Positions 21,249 to 34,195 of a stretch of 64,000 bases of DNA are shown one piece after another. The stretch lies in the NCBI RefSeq assembly GCF_037893015.1, contig NC_133662.1, forward strand, positions 201,387,050 to 201,451,049. The letters are read 5' to 3'. Below the pieces are notes generated by a model. That model saw only the letters and a list, made by a program, of their open reading frames with translations, was not told the DNA's origin and did no database searches. The position numbers and the translations under genes are program-made. The stretch's first letter is position 1; each line of letters opens with the position of its first letter. Source of the DNA: Macrotis lagotis. Taxonomy: Eukaryota; Chordata; Mammalia; Peramelemorphia; Peramelidae.

Positions 21249-24200
21249 ATAACAAGATAGTATTTATGTACTTACTCAAGGTTGTCTCATTTCTTTATCC
21301 ATATTATTGTCTTCTCTCTTATCTTATAAATACCTTCAGGGCAAAGGCCATATCTGTTTATTTCCACAATACAAATGTGTCAAAATGTATGTTTTAGCAG
21401 TGATAAGGAAGGTTCTTATCTTGGATATAAATCCTCCTTTCCCCCACTACAATGGAAAGACTAAACTTGTATTTCTAGGTATGATGGACTTCTTTGAAAT
21501 TCTAACTTTTATTCTTGTCCATTAGGAATTGTTCATCCTTGCCCCTCTACCCCACTTCCACCCCTGCCAATCTGTATTCTTCCCCCATTCAAGTGATTTA
21601 GAATCTAGTGCATCTGTCACCTAGTTGGTGACCTGTGTCTTCCAAATACCGATTGCTTCTATGGTAGCAATTTTGTGCTTGCTATTCATGACTACTACCA
21701 CCAGGAGCAATGCCCAAGCCAATTTACAAATTTATAAATGTGTTGTGGAATACAGAAAATGAATAAGCAATACTATATGTCAGATCAAATTAGTTTTCTT
21801 TGTGTGTTTATCAGTATCCAGACTTATGATTTAAGATAGATTCAATATTGTTTTTTCATTCTTTTTATTATTAATGCATATCATACTAGATGCTTTCTAT
21901 CCCAGTCCAAACTCTGTCAAATTTTATGAGAGAAATAAGCCTTGATTTTTATGAGAGCATTATAACATATTACATGTGAATTTTAAAAAAAGAGTAAAAT
22001 TCTTTGGGTTTTTTGAAGCTTTTTAAATTTCTTTGAGCTTTTTGAAAGACAGTGTATATTAATTTAAGAGATTCTTGGAAAAAGGGCAAGTTCTTTTTAG
22101 AGATATCTCTTGACTAGCAGAATGATGAGTTGTGAGTATAGAATGCTTGGCAAACTTTTATTAAGATGCACTAATAAAGTATACTATATCATTTCTAATT
22201 GAATTCAGCACCTTTTTCAGATATGACTGTTAGAATGCAGAAAGTCTATTTGATGGTAGAAAATAGATAATAAACTTTACCAAAAGCTTAGATTTGATGA
22301 ATTCGGGGGGGGGGGGAATTTTTGAATTTCTTTTTGAATAAAGGATCTTCTCTATGTTGTTTAAAAGAAAACTACTTGGAGTATTCTCCATCCCTCTTTG
22401 CATTTTCCTGCTGTCCAATGTGTTCTGTGTCCTGTTTTGCATGATTTGCTGTTTTGCTTCTATTCATTTTGTGTCCCGTTATCTAATCTCACCAAGAGCA
22501 CTAGGCAGTCTGGTAGAATTCAGAATAATTGTAAAGTTCTACATGAACCCTTTTCCCTCCCTGGATCAGCATTAAGAAGTGGTGGCATTTTATTTATTTT
22601 TCTTGACAGCATTTTACAAAGTGTCTATTAAGAGAGAAAAGTCTTACAGAATAAAATTAAAAGACTGCTAATTACTCTAATTAGAAGTAGCATGATTGAG
22701 CTATAATGAATTACATAAAAAGTACATTTTTTCCAAAGAATATTTGTCATTTAATTGTACTTAAATGTCAGTTGTGATACTGAAGTAAAATAATATTTAG
22801 AAATTTTTTGTCTCCTTTTCACTTTCTAGTTGTGATTTAATTTTGAAAACTTATTTTACCCATTTAACTATAAAATTGCTTAACTATATATTATAGACAT
22901 CTGCTTTACTTATCCCCCTCCCATCTTTCACCTTTTTTAAAAAGCTTATTTCACATATCTGTAGAATAATAGAATGACTCCCTCAGTTTGAAAGTAGAAG
23001 CTGCTGCATGCAAGATTAAAAGTTTTTACTGACTTTGCATTTTAACGAAGGTTTATGTTTCTCCTCTGCACAGTCCCTTCAGTCTGAATATGTTCAGTAC
23101 TAAAGTCTTGCTGCTTCGATGAAAGCTGCTCAGCCCTTAGAAACTGATTTCTTCATGAGGAGGAACAATATTGAGGGAAAGGAACTGCTCACTGGGAGGA
23201 GATCTCTGCATTCTTAACCTTAAAATTAAGGAAAGCACTCAGATCAGACCTCAAGGAGAGACTTGAAACCAGAAAGCTCTGGTTAATGACTACTGTAAAT
23301 GCACTGAAGTTATGTTTATGGAGATGTTAATGATTCTCTGGGTGTGTTTTTTTTTAAAGGAAATTTTCCTGTTGAGCCTGGTGATTTGAAGAATTATTTT
23401 TAATGTATTTCAGTAATACACTTGTTATTACATTTCTGTACAGTGTTATATTATGTATGTATTATCAAGCTAAAGACTATTTTGGTAAATTTATAAATAT
23501 GTAATTGTGTAAAGATTAGAATATATTTTGATTTAGATTTTCTTGCTATTTGCTACCAAAAATATGTATTTTGAACTTGCTAGGATGATTTTATCTATGA
23601 TGAATAAATATTTTCTCATAATTAAAAAAAGACATAGGACAAAAGAACAGAAGGAAAGGATTGATTTTTATGATCCACTATAAATACTATATGAACAGTT
23701 CAGTTCTTTGGGCAAATCAGTCTTATTTACGAAGTTTAGTTACAGGGCTGTTGTTAGCAAATGAGTGTAGTTGGTTGGTATGGTGCCAGGTTTTTTTTTT
23801 TCTCTCCATTCCTTGGATTAATTCCCCCATGTTTTTCTGTGCATCTTGTTAATCCTTGTTTTTAAGCTTTACATCTGGCTATAGATGAAAGCTAACTTAA
23901 CATTCCTCTTAGAACATAAACCTCTCCCTCTACCAGACAGCAATGAAACATTCCCAGAATTTTATATTTAAATTTGTTTTCAGAAGAGATTTTCCAGATT
24001 AGACTTCATTTTTTATACATGTTTGTTGTTGCTCGTAGTTTTATGTGTCTCTCAATAGCTTTAAATTAAAAAAGGACAAAAATTCACAAGCTGCTGCTAT
24101 TTATCACCATTAAAGAAAAATTTTTAAGAGTGTAAGAACAATGCAGATTTGGACATGTTAACAACGTAATTTTTAAGTGACATTAGTATACATTATTAGA

Positions 24201-25344
24201 ATTTTATTTTAGAAGACTAATCATGCATTTATTTATCAGTATCCCTAGACAGTATTTTGCTTTGAGAAAAAACAACCATGGTCCCTAAATGCTCACCCTG
24301 TTCTACTTAGGCTAGAATGAGAAATGTTAGCAAGAAAGCTTCATAGTACTGTTCTTCAAGTCTTGGATTTAATCCTACTTTTTAAATAGGATATTGTATT
24401 TGAATAGTTCTTACAACAACAAAATTCCCAGGTCTTGTTATACTTGAAAAAATAAATATTTGACTCTGAATAGCTTAGTTCAGCCCATAAAGACTGAATT
24501 TAAAAAATGAATAGACCTGCAGTACCAATAATTGCTTTAAACTGGATCAGAATGGAATCATAAATTTGCTGAAGTAAAAGTGAAAAAAAGTTGTGAATAA
24601 CTTTTTAAAGTAGAAAGAGAAGTATATAGGACTATTTGTGTTTTTGTCAAAATGATCAATGAATTAGTACAAGAAAATGATTATATATCATGACTTTGTT
24701 GCAATATCAGTTTTATGTGAATTATTAAAGGAAATTCATTGACATCACATTTATGGGGGGGAATCATGTTGACAACTTTGGTTTGTGAACAGTGATTTGT
24801 GTGCAGCTATATTAAAATGATTGTAAAATTGACTACTATAAATGCCCATGTTGTATATGTGTATATGTGTCATTTGTATCAGCATATGTGTATATGTCTT
24901 AATATTATTTGTACACATGTGCATACATAGACACACCAAAAAGTATGTGTACATAGTATAGAAAATGTAGAGCAAAGTAATTCTATTCCAATTATAAAAA
25001 ATTTGACATGTATTTTGTTATGAATAGCATACCTTCAAAGCTATATTTTGTTGTATTTTGAAGTGTAGATAAAATACACTGCTGATAAATAATAAAAGTT
25101 TTATCCATTTAAATCATTCCCTGACTCTTATAACAGATGTGTTTGTTTTCTAGACCCTGATGTCCTGGTGTTTGGAATTTTAATTTTCTTCTAATCTGAC
25201 TGACTGCTGTCTTCTGAATTTCTAAAAATTTTAGTTACAGGTTAGCCTTATAAAAGGCTAAATGACAGAATGAGTAGAGGGAAACAACCCTGATCAGAAA
25301 AACCTATGTCCATCAAACCTCTTAACACATATTTTCTTTTGTTT

Positions 25345-25491
25345 GTTTGTTCATAGTTTTGTGGGGCAATGGGGTTAAGTGACTTGCCCAAGGTCATACA
25401 GTAAGTATCAAGTGTCTGAGGTCAAATTTGATCTCAAGTACTCCTGACTTCAAAGCTGGTACTCTCTCCATTGTACCACCCAGGTACCCCC
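25345..25491 (-). repeat. Marsupial tRNA-derived SINE
   Basis: Antisense body: 'gggcaatggggttaagtgac', 'gtgtctgaggtcaaatttga', 'ccattgtaccacccaggtac'. It lacks part of the middle ('aattatt'). Confidence 0.9.
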
Positions 25492-25605
25492 ACATATTAA
25501 TTTCCTTAACATGGACAAGTGACTTAACCCTTATCAGGGTCCTAGGAATCTCTAAGACTGTTCATTTACAGACCAGTTGCTGATTTGCATCGGGGAAGAG
25601 AACTT

Positions 25606-25757
25606 TTTTTTTAAAGTCTTTGCTAGGCAATGGGGTTAAGTGACTTGCCCAAGACCATGAAGCTAGGTAATTATTAAGTGTCTGAGACCAGATTTGAACT
25701 CAGGTAATCCTGACTCCAGGGCTGGTACTCTATCCACTATGCCACCTAGCTGCCCGA
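25606..25757 (-). repeat. Marsupial tRNA-derived SINE
   Basis: T-run, 'ggcaatggggttaagtgact', 'atgccacctagctgccc'. Target duplication 'agagaactt' at 25597-25605 and 25759-25767. Confidence 0.93.
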
Positions 25758-25767
25758 GAGAGAACTT

Positions 25768-26639
25768 TCACATGGGAATTTGACTTACACTGCTGAAACC
25801 ACAAGTCTGGATTCCACTCAAAAAATCACTCTGTCATTATATGTACAACATATATGGGGGGGGGGTGGCTGTTACTGTTAAGCTTTATAGTTTAATTTCA
25901 AACATCAAACAGACTCAAACTATAATTATTTCCCCTTTTTTGTCTGCTGTTGTCAAGCTTACTCTTTTGGGTCCTGCCTGTCATCAGAAGTAGTCCCAGT
26001 GGAAATTAGAGCCCCAGGGAAAGAACTGATTTGTCTGTAGGCTTGCCCATTTTTCAACTGTAATGTATTTGTCAAATCAGACACTGGGTGACGACAAATA
26101 GGTATCCCTTAAGGAAAAGTAGGGAACTTGTGGGGGTTGATGGTCAAGCAGAACTCTCCTAATAGTTTCATAGATCCCTGTGCAAAGAATCTTGCAGTCT
26201 TCCTCCTTTTGAGGAAATGATCAGCCTTATCTCTCATTTGTTTCTCTGGTTTATACAGAAGAAAGCAGGTTTAGCTAATGACGGCTAAAGTTGCGAAACT
26301 CTCAACAGGCCACCCTAATATTCGGTCAGAGAATGGAGAATGAACTAAATACTTGGTGGTTGATAAAAGCAGTACATATAAAAATAATAGAAAGGATGAA
26401 AATAACTGGCTTGAACCGATATAAAAATAGAACAAATATAAAAAAAGGAAAGAAATCTGGGGTTTTCTAATTTAGAGCCTGTCATAGAGTAGGCATTTTG
26501 TGTCTTCCTACAAGTTCAGAATTTTTGGTGCAAAAGAAACTAAACCAACAAATTAGTTTCAATAGTTATTTAATAGGAATTGTTTCTATAGTTTTAAATA
26601 GATGATTTGAAAGATGCATCAGTGTTCTACCAAGCAGAT
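25768..26639. other. Unassigned intergenic DNA
   Basis: It contains a G-run at about 25857-25866. There is no gene and no clear repeat. Confidence 0.45.
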
Positions 26640-27345
26640 CCAGAGACTTGCTTTATCTACAGTTTTTTAAAAAAATCTTTTAAAGATTTAAAAAAATTTT
26701 CATTTCTAAATTTTTTTCCTCCCTCCACACCTTCTCACACTCATTGAAAAGGCAAAAATATGATAATCATTATATACCTAAAATCACGTAAAAACATTTC
26801 TAAATGAGCCATGTTGTGGGGGAAAAAGGCAAGAAAAAGTAATGTGAAAAATTGTTTCAATCAATATTCAAAGTAGATAGCCTTTTTCATCATGAGACTT
26901 GAAATTGGTGTGGATCATTGCATTGATCAGAGTAGCTAAATCTTTAATAATTGATCATTACACTATTAGTCAATACACTAATGTTTCAGTGGGAGTACAT
27001 CATTTTTGCATTAATATAGGGGCCTGCTAGATACTAATTTTAGTACCCTATTTATTAATAAGAAATTTTAAAAAATTTTCATAAAGCAATTTTATAAAAA
27101 ACAAGTAATTTAAAAGTAGCCACACTTGGAAAGCTAAAAATACAATTATACTTTGCTGCATATATTACATGTGTACCAAAATGTGTACTAGTCATTACAC
27201 TATTACTGTTACTGTGTACAATGGAATTCTTCTGTTCACTCTATTTTGTATCAAATCATATAAGTCTACCTAGATTTCTCTGAAATCCAACCAGTTTCCA
27301 AAAAAGATCCTATAAATAGGTTTAACTGTAATTTTAAAAGAATTA
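26640..27345 (-). repeat. L1 LINE 3' UTR, antisense, interrupted
   Basis: Same region as 3860-4500: 'gaaaggcaaaaatatgataa', 'catcatgagacttgaaattg' and 'gttactgtgtacaatgg'. It is split at 26969-27191 by a 223-bp insertion with a 14-bp target duplication. Confidence 0.7.
26969..27191. mobile_element. Unclassified ~220-bp insertion in L1 (copy 1)
   Basis: Bounded by the direct repeat 'tcattacactatta' at 26955-26968 and 27192-27205. The inner 26984-27181 is repeated at 28763-28957 at about 90 percent by eye. It has no poly(A) tail, tRNA boxes or terminal inverted repeats that I can see. The target duplication shows it moved as an insertion; the mechanism is unknown. Confidence 0.65.
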
Positions 27346-28762
27346 AAATATTTTCTTAATTCTCTAAATGTTATGTAAGATTAATATTTGAATGTGAATT
27401 TCATTTATGGACCTTTCTCTATGAATTTTTTATGTGGTCCTTTCACCAACTGCCACAGTATAAGATGGACAGTATTTCATAATGACTTAATTCAAATGGA
27501 ATTGTAAATATAAGAGAAGAGATCTGAGACATTTTCTCATTCAGCTCTCTGCCCAGTTTTTGAATGCATTTCTTCTTCTACTACCATCCATCCTTTGCTA
27601 ATGCACAGCCATTTTAATGGGAAGAATTAATGAATCTTTAGAATTAAGAGCTTTCTTCTTTGATCATACTACAAAATTTGGAAAACAGAACATAATAGTC
27701 TATCCTCAGAAGATTAAGATTATTTCTAATTAGAGTATTTTTATTTACATGTAGTTTGCACATAGATTCCACATGGGATCCAAAGGAAAGTAGAAGATAC
27801 TTGTATAAAATTATTTTGAGCTGAATTAAAATGTTAATCTATTCTTACCCAGTTACTTCTCTATGGAATAAATTATGTTAATCAGATTGAGGGAAAAAGA
27901 ATTTTTATAAGAAGCATAAAATCTTTATTAACAAAAAGTTCAGATAAAAACTGATATTGGGGTAGTCTGAGATGCTTCTAAATAGTAATTAGCTATCAAG
28001 CTGCTAAAAATAGAGGTTAGCTGACTTTAAGCTTTTATTATTTTTTTAAGTGGAGTTAAGTATGGGAACCTAGTCACTTATGATATTTAACTATCTAGTA
28101 AATTACATTATTTAGTTTTGGTCTACATATATTACTGTTATTTCTGGAAATGTTCAGTACATTTCTAAAAAGTAAGGATGCAAGGGGAAAACTAGGGAGC
28201 ATATTAACCAGAGAAAAGTCTTTAAAGTTCCAAGTGCTTCAGTTGAAAAACTCACTTCATTGCTTCAAAATGACACTTTCTTCCCTTATTATCAAATATA
28301 AAAATGCAAAAATGTGGAAATTTGGGGAAGCTGGAAACAAGTGCTGTAGGAAAGTTTATTAAAATATCAGGTTATTTGAAAATAGGCCATCTCTTATGCA
28401 ATGATGTCTCAGGAACATATATGTGGACTCCTAGTAACTCATCTGATTCCAGCCAGCACAATAAACCTGAGAAGGTGAGATTTTAAAAAGCTGGACATTG
28501 GAGAAAAAAGTCTTAACTTTTGCTCCCCCCCTCAAAAAAAAAAACGAATTCAGTGTTGGAAGATAAGTTTAATGGGCCAAAAGTCAGAAAGTTCAGTTTT
28601 TAGGTTTCCACAGCAACCTTCCCTGTCTTCTTTGTTTTGAATTACAATAGGGACCTCTGAGCAACAACCATTAGAAGGAATTTTAAGAAAATGATGATTT
28701 TTATTCTTCAAGATGAATGCAGGACTCAATGGGATACAATTCAGTTTATCAGAACTTTCTGG
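27346..28762. other. Unassigned intergenic DNA
   Basis: AT-rich with scattered short open frames of no significance. No repeat is recognised with confidence. Confidence 0.45.
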
Positions 28763-28957
28763 TTTCAGTGGGAGTGCATCATTTTTGCATTAATATACCT
28801 GCTAGATAACTAATTGTAGTATCATATTTATTAATAAATTTTTACAAAAATTTTTCATAAAGCAATTTTATAAAAAATAAGTATTTTAAAAGTAACCACA
28901 CTTGGAAACCTAAAAATACAATTATACTTTGCTGCATATATTACATGTGTACCAAAA
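28763..28957. repeat. Unclassified ~195-bp repeat (copy 2)
   Basis: Collinear with 26984-27181 from 'tttcagtgggag' to 'gtgtaccaaaa', same strand, 1.78 kb away. There is no obvious target duplication around this copy, so it may be the parent locus or an older insertion. Confidence 0.75.
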
Positions 28958-30565
28958 CTACCTATTTCTGTATATGTTAGTGGTTCTTAGTTTTCAAAGA
29001 GGACCAGATTCTTTATATAGATTTCTCTATATATTTTTGAATGTATATGATATATAGCTGTATATATGTATACACAAATATACATGCACATATATGCATA
29101 TGTAAACACAATATAAGCCTTATGGTCCCTTCCCTTTTATGATTGCATTTGAATACATTTTAATGAGTTTAATACACTTCAAGGTTCTCTGCTTCTTAGA
29201 CTGTGAAAAGGTTTGAACCTTTGTTCAAGTTTTCCCTTTTTTTGCCTTCAGTTCTTTGGCAATGAAGTGCTGCATGAATTCAATTTTTATCATCTGCATT
29301 GTGTTCTTAGAAAATGACACTATCTCATGGACTAGACCTTAAAAAGTTTGAGAAAAGTGAGATTTTTCACCTAATCAAATGTAATATGAAAAATTTTTCT
29401 GTATGACTTGGGATTTTTAAGGAAGAACAAAATGGTTGATTGTTTGGGAGTGGCTTGGTGGGAGGTTCCATCAAGGAATTAAGAGATTGCATGTTGCAAT
29501 TTTGTAAGAAGAGTCAGATTAAAGTGGGAGGACAAAGGTGTTTGAACAGATTTCTGGTTAAGCAAGCAGATAAGAAAAAGGGGTTTAAAGAGGTGAAGTT
29601 TGAAGATTATAAGAGTTAGCTAAGGTTCTTGGAATATGAGAAATTCTGCGGGATACCTTCATGGGAGGGAAAAGGATTTAGTAGGGAAGGTAACTTTGAC
29701 CTCTTTGGATCAACTATAGAGGATGGAAACTGAACAAGTTTATCAAAGATTACTTGAGGTTTGACCAATATCTCGAATGTAGCTGATATGTTCAGTTGAT
29801 TAAAAATCATGGTACTCATAAGCTGAATTTGATCCCACACCTCTCTGTTTCATAATCAGCCTGGCATCCTAGTCACAAAGGGTGCCAAGTAAGATCTTGT
29901 GAATCCTTCAGTGCTACTGGAAAAATAAACCCTAGTCTTGCCTAACTGATGGCGGATCATCTTCATATACGCAGGCTATCACATGACAAATGCCAAACCA
30001 GGAATTCGGCTTTGAGGATAGAAAGGAAGAATCCTGAGGACGTCATGAAGGATAAAGCACCACCATGTTGCGACAGTCATATGAGAAGGGAGAGAGAAAG
30101 GAAGAGGATCCTACTCTTCTTCCTAATCTGGGAATAATACTGGAGCTAAGTTTCTAGAGACTGAGAAGGTTGAGAGTGGGGTTAGCAAAACACAAGGAGG
30201 TGGAGGAGGGAATCTGGGTATATTTTTTCCTAATTAAAAAAACAACAAAACAAAACTTGATTTGTCTTCTTGGCAAGGAATTAGAATGTAGGGCGAGCAG
30301 AAAAGGCTTCAAACTCTCATACTACCCTCTGATATGTCTATGCTTGAGATTCTGTTTCCTGAGGGATGACAGTGACAACATTCATATTCTGTGTATTCAG
30401 CCACGTTAAATCTGCCCCATATGTTTCTAATGTGAAGGGTGTACAAATCAATGCATGTGCATATGACATCTCATGGGAAGCTGCTGCATTTGGGTATTAA
30501 ATCCTTCAGGATGACTTCCAGCATTGAAACATAGTTGGAAAAAAATGAGAGCCTAGAATCTTGGT
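28958..30565. other. Unassigned intergenic DNA
   Basis: Short AT/TA-rich tracts at 29025-29110. I see no gene or RNA. Confidence 0.45.
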
Positions 30566-30569
30566 CATG

Positions 30570-31835
30570 ACAATCAAGCAATCAAGAAATATTTATTGGG
30601 CACCTGTAGCATGCAAGGCGGTGTGGCTTTGTATCTCCTACCCTCCTTGAGCTTATAGTGTAGCTAGGATAGACCAGAGATAAGTATGTGAAAAATGAAA
30701 TAGCAATACAAGAGTTAAATAGCAGTTCAAGACAACACAATAGATGTCAGAAAGCAGCACATACCTAAGAAACATGGATGGTAAAGGGATTCAGAGAAAG
30801 GACAGAGTCCTGCCAGTGGGGAGAAGAAGACTTCATAAAGGAGTTAAGTTTTTAAATGGATCTTGAAGAATAGGCAAGGAGCTCCAGGGAGGGCAGGACA
30901 TGGCAGCAATTTGAACAAGGGTAGAGAATCAATTTAAGTCAACAGGCATTAATTGCCTATCAGGGAAAACATTGTTCTAGGCTGAAGATATAAAGACACA
31001 ATGGAGGTAACCTTTGCCCTCAAAGAGCTGGCATCACACTACAGAAAAGCAATGTGTGCACAGAGAAGTAAAGACAAAAATCTATGCAAGTTATTGGGCG
31101 ATGGTGTTAGAACATTCTCAGCTGGGAATATCAGAGTATACGCCTCTATGAAGAAGCCTTGTACTGAACTTTGAAGGGAGCTAAGATGAAGAAGGGAGGT
31201 AAAGATGGTGTATATTCCAGGCATGGATATGGTCCATGCAAAGGCACTGAAATGGGGTGTGGACCATCACCTAAGGAAAACAGCAAGTGGATTAATTTGG
31301 CTGGAATGCATGAAGGAAAGAAAGGTTTATTAAATCTGGAAGGATGAGACAGAGCCAGGGTTTGAAGCTATTTATAAACAAAACTGAAGAGTTTGTATTT
31401 TATATTCTAGAGATACTAAGGCACCACTACAGAGTATGTGATTAGATCTGTGATGTAGGGGAGTACCAGTTTGGCAGCTGTGAAGGATGGATTAGCCTGG
31501 CGGCAAGGAGACCATGGGGGGGTGGGTTATTGCAATAGTCCAAGTAAAAAAAATGATGAGGGCCTGAACTAGGATATTGGCTATGTGAATGAGGAGAAGG
31601 GGATGGATGTAGGTGTTGTGAACACTCAGCAGGGACCTGTCGATGACTAGACTGGGAAAAGGAATGGATTAGAGAAATGAAAGACTACAAAGTGAAGTAG
31701 GACCAGAAATTGTAATCCTAGGTAACAGGAAAATAGGAAAGTTAGGACATGAACTGAATTGGGGGATGTCAAATGAATTATATTTTGGAAGTGTTGAGTT
31801 TGAGATAGCTAAAGCACATCCAGGTAGAAATGTCA
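30570..31835 (-). repeat. L2 LINE, long antisense stretch (two overlapping pieces)
   Basis: Two successive antisense L2 3' ends, at 30570 ('tcaagaaatatttattgggc') and 30935 ('caggcattaattgcctatca'). They are followed by a long ORF2 C-terminal stretch with 'gattagatctgtgatgtag', 'ttattgcaatagtccaagta' and 'gatgagggcctgaactagga'. This is among the longest L2 remnants in the window. Confidence 0.75.
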
Positions 31836-31883
31836 AACAGATTGGTATTGTGGGACCATAGCTAAGGAGAGTAATGAGAACTT

Positions 31884-32044
31884 TTTTTCTAAAAAGCTTT
31901 TATTTATTTTAAGGTAATATCGTTAAGTGACATGCCCAAGATCACACAGCTAGGTGGTTATTGTTTGAGGTTAGGTTTGAACTCGGGTCCTCCTGACTCC
32001 AGGGCCGGTGCTTTATCCTTTGTGCCACCTAGCTGCCCCCAGCA
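31884..32044 (-). repeat. Marsupial tRNA-derived SINE
   Basis: Antisense body from 'cgttaagtgacatgcccaag' to 'tgtgccacctagctgccccc'. Flanks 'gagaactt' on both sides (31877 and 32048) form the target duplication. Confidence 0.9.
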
Positions 32045-32159
32045 AAGAGAACTTCTTATGGACTTTAGAACATTAAAGCTGGAACAGCCCCGAGAGACTC
32101 TATTGTCACCTCCTGTTTTACAGTAAAGTTACTGAGTGGGGTGCAGGGAGGTTATATGA

Positions 32160-32310
32160 CTTGATTGGAAATATATTTAAGAGAATCTGAGAATTTCACA
32201 CTAAAAGGTCCCTTAAATATTATCTAATCTGCCCACTTGTTTTAAAGCAGAGCAAACTGAGACCCAATATGGTTAAAGGCTTAAGGTCACATAAATAGTA
32301 TATTTGGTTT
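32160..32310 (-). repeat. MIR-type fragment
   Basis: 'taatctgcccacttgttttaa', 'gcaaactgagacccaatatg' and 'cttaaggtcacataaatag' follow the antisense MIR order. Decayed. Confidence 0.5.
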
Positions 32311-32614
32311 TGATACAATTGATATTATAAATGTGATATTTTCTTGAGAACGGACTATTTGAAAATACTAAAAGAGGGTCTTTTGTAGGACAATGTGCTA
32401 CTTTTTTCCTTCACTCTAAAGGAACCATATGATTTCAATTTTCCACAGAAAATTAAAGAAAAATTAAAGGAAAATGAACTTTGCTGCAATTGTTTTCCTA
32501 GGCCAGGGTATGGGGTGGGGCTTCCTAGAGCAATTGAAATAAATTATCATGGGACTGTAGTTAGTGTTTCCTTTGTTCTCTTCTTTTTATCCCCCTTTAA
32601 GAATGCAACCCTGG

Positions 32615-32760
32615 GTGGCTAGGTGGCACAGTGGATAGAGCACTGGCCTTTAAGTCAGGAGAACCTGGGTTCAAATCCAGCCTCAAACACTTAATAATTA
32701 CCTAGCTGTGTGGCCTTGGGCAAGCCACTTAACCCCATTGCCTTGAAAAATCGAAAAAAA
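32615..32760 (+). repeat. Marsupial tRNA-derived SINE
   Basis: Head 'gtggctaggtggcacagtgg', tail 'ccattgccttgaaaaa'. Target duplication 'aatgcaaccctgg'/'aatgcagccctgg' at 32602-32614 and 32761-32773. Confidence 0.94.
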
Positions 32761-33544
32761 AATGCAGCCCTGGATTTTTAACTCTCAATTTGTTTCTCAT
32801 ATTAGGTGTTTCAATATCTTGGCTGTAATACTGTGTAGGAATGTCAAAATCATCTTGTGAAAAGTTTAACAAAGAATTGTCTATTAGCCAAGAGAAATGA
32901 GGCTATTTTAGAATGAACTGTAGAAACATGTCTTGAAATGTTCGTGCCAGGACTGAACATGATCCAGTTACAATGAGAATGTAAATATAACAAGTAGGTC
33001 AAGCTCTTAATAGATGCCTACTGTATGAAGATCACAGTAAGAAATGTGAAAGAATGAGACCTTTTAGATCTGAGTTAACTAACATGAATCTTCAGTCTAT
33101 GCCCGTCTATTGTGTTTGATTGGGGGGGAGTCCTCCTCCCTCATCCCTTTTGGTTTATTTAGTATTAAGGATTACTTCAAGACCAAGCAGGTAAGAGGGA
33201 GAGGGAAACAGGTGCCCTAGGAAAACATGCTTCCAAAGAGTATTATTTTAGTGTTTTGATAACTTCAAACAAACTCAAAAGCCTTATAAGAGTTGGTAAA
33301 AATGGGGCAGGAGATAAGGTGATCTGGAGGTTGTGGCATTCTCCTGGAAGAACCCTAAAGGGAGTTGAGAAAGAAAGAACAAAGTCTTCTCTATAAGTAG
33401 CCTCTGGGCTGAACCTGAAAATTCCCTCTTGAGAACTATCCTAAGGAAGCAATTGTTGCAGCTGTTCTGGCTTGAAAGAAAATCTCATCCTAGGAAAGCT
33501 CAAGTTGCTTAACTTTAAAAGACAAGAGAGATTCAGTCCTGGAT

Positions 33545-33735
33545 GAGGATCCAAAGGTCTTAGATGCAGAGCTGGAAGAGACCTCAGAGTTCATTTACCA
33601 GTGCCCTCGTTTTATGGATGAGGAAATCGATCCCCAGGGAGAGAAATGACTTGTTCAGGATCACCCACATAGTAAATAACAAAAACTAGGTTTGAACCCA
33701 GATCCTTGGACTCCAAATCCAGCAGCATGTGTAAA
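33545..33735 (-). repeat. MIR-family SINE, antisense
   Basis: 'gagctggaagagacctcaga', 'tatggatgaggaaatcgatc', 'ggtttgaacccagatccttg' and 'actccaaatccagcagcatg'. Well preserved for this class. Confidence 0.7.
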
Positions 33736-33881
33736 CAGTCTATTTGACCAAAAGATACAAGGGCTCTGTATGTGATTAAACGTTAAACTTCAACATATCT
33801 ACAATCTCATCAATGGGTGTATTCCTTCCAACATCAGTGCAGACTCAACCTTGCCTTTTCGTTTCCATGGGATTCTTAAGA

Positions 33882-34195
33882 GGCAGCTTAGTGGTGCAGT
33901 GGATAGAGCACTGATCTTGGAATCAGGAGGATGGGAGTTCAAATCCAGTGTGAAGCTTACTAGCTGTGTGACCTTGGGCAAGTCTTTTAACCTTGATTGC
34001 TTCACATCCAGGGCCATTTCCAGTCATCCTGATTCATGGCTGACCACTGGACCCAGATGGCTCTGGAGAAAAAATGAGGCTGGTGACTTAGCACAGCATC
34101 CCCTCACTCAAATCCAATTCATGTACTTGTCATGGCATCACCTTTGAATGGTGATGGTCCCCTTTAAGATTGAAGGACAAACATCAGGTGAGAAC
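33882..34195 (+). repeat. Long SINE: tRNA-like head with RTE-type 3' tail
   Basis: The head 'gaggcagcttagtggtgcag' and B box 'gttcaaatcca' are followed by a distinct 3' half ('gtgtgaccttgggcaagtct', 'actggacccagatggctctg', 'cttgtcatggcatcaccttt'). It ends 'gatggtcccctttaagattg' then 'aaggacaaaca'. The end resembles the 3' end of the RTE-type LINE at 40125, consistent with mobilisation by that LINE. Confidence 0.85.

Larger units (their letters stand above)
19691..25336. other. SINE-free, mostly unique intergenic block
   Basis: More than 5 kb with no recognisable young SINE. It contains an L1 3' end (20950-21085), a (CAT)n run (21219-21248), a G-run (22305-22315) and homeobox-type AT-rich motifs such as 'ctaattactctaattagaag' at 22668-22687. 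I see no exon. The lack of insertions and the position about 20 kb upstream of GPR88 make this a place where distal enhancers could sit, but that is inference. Confidence 0.4.
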
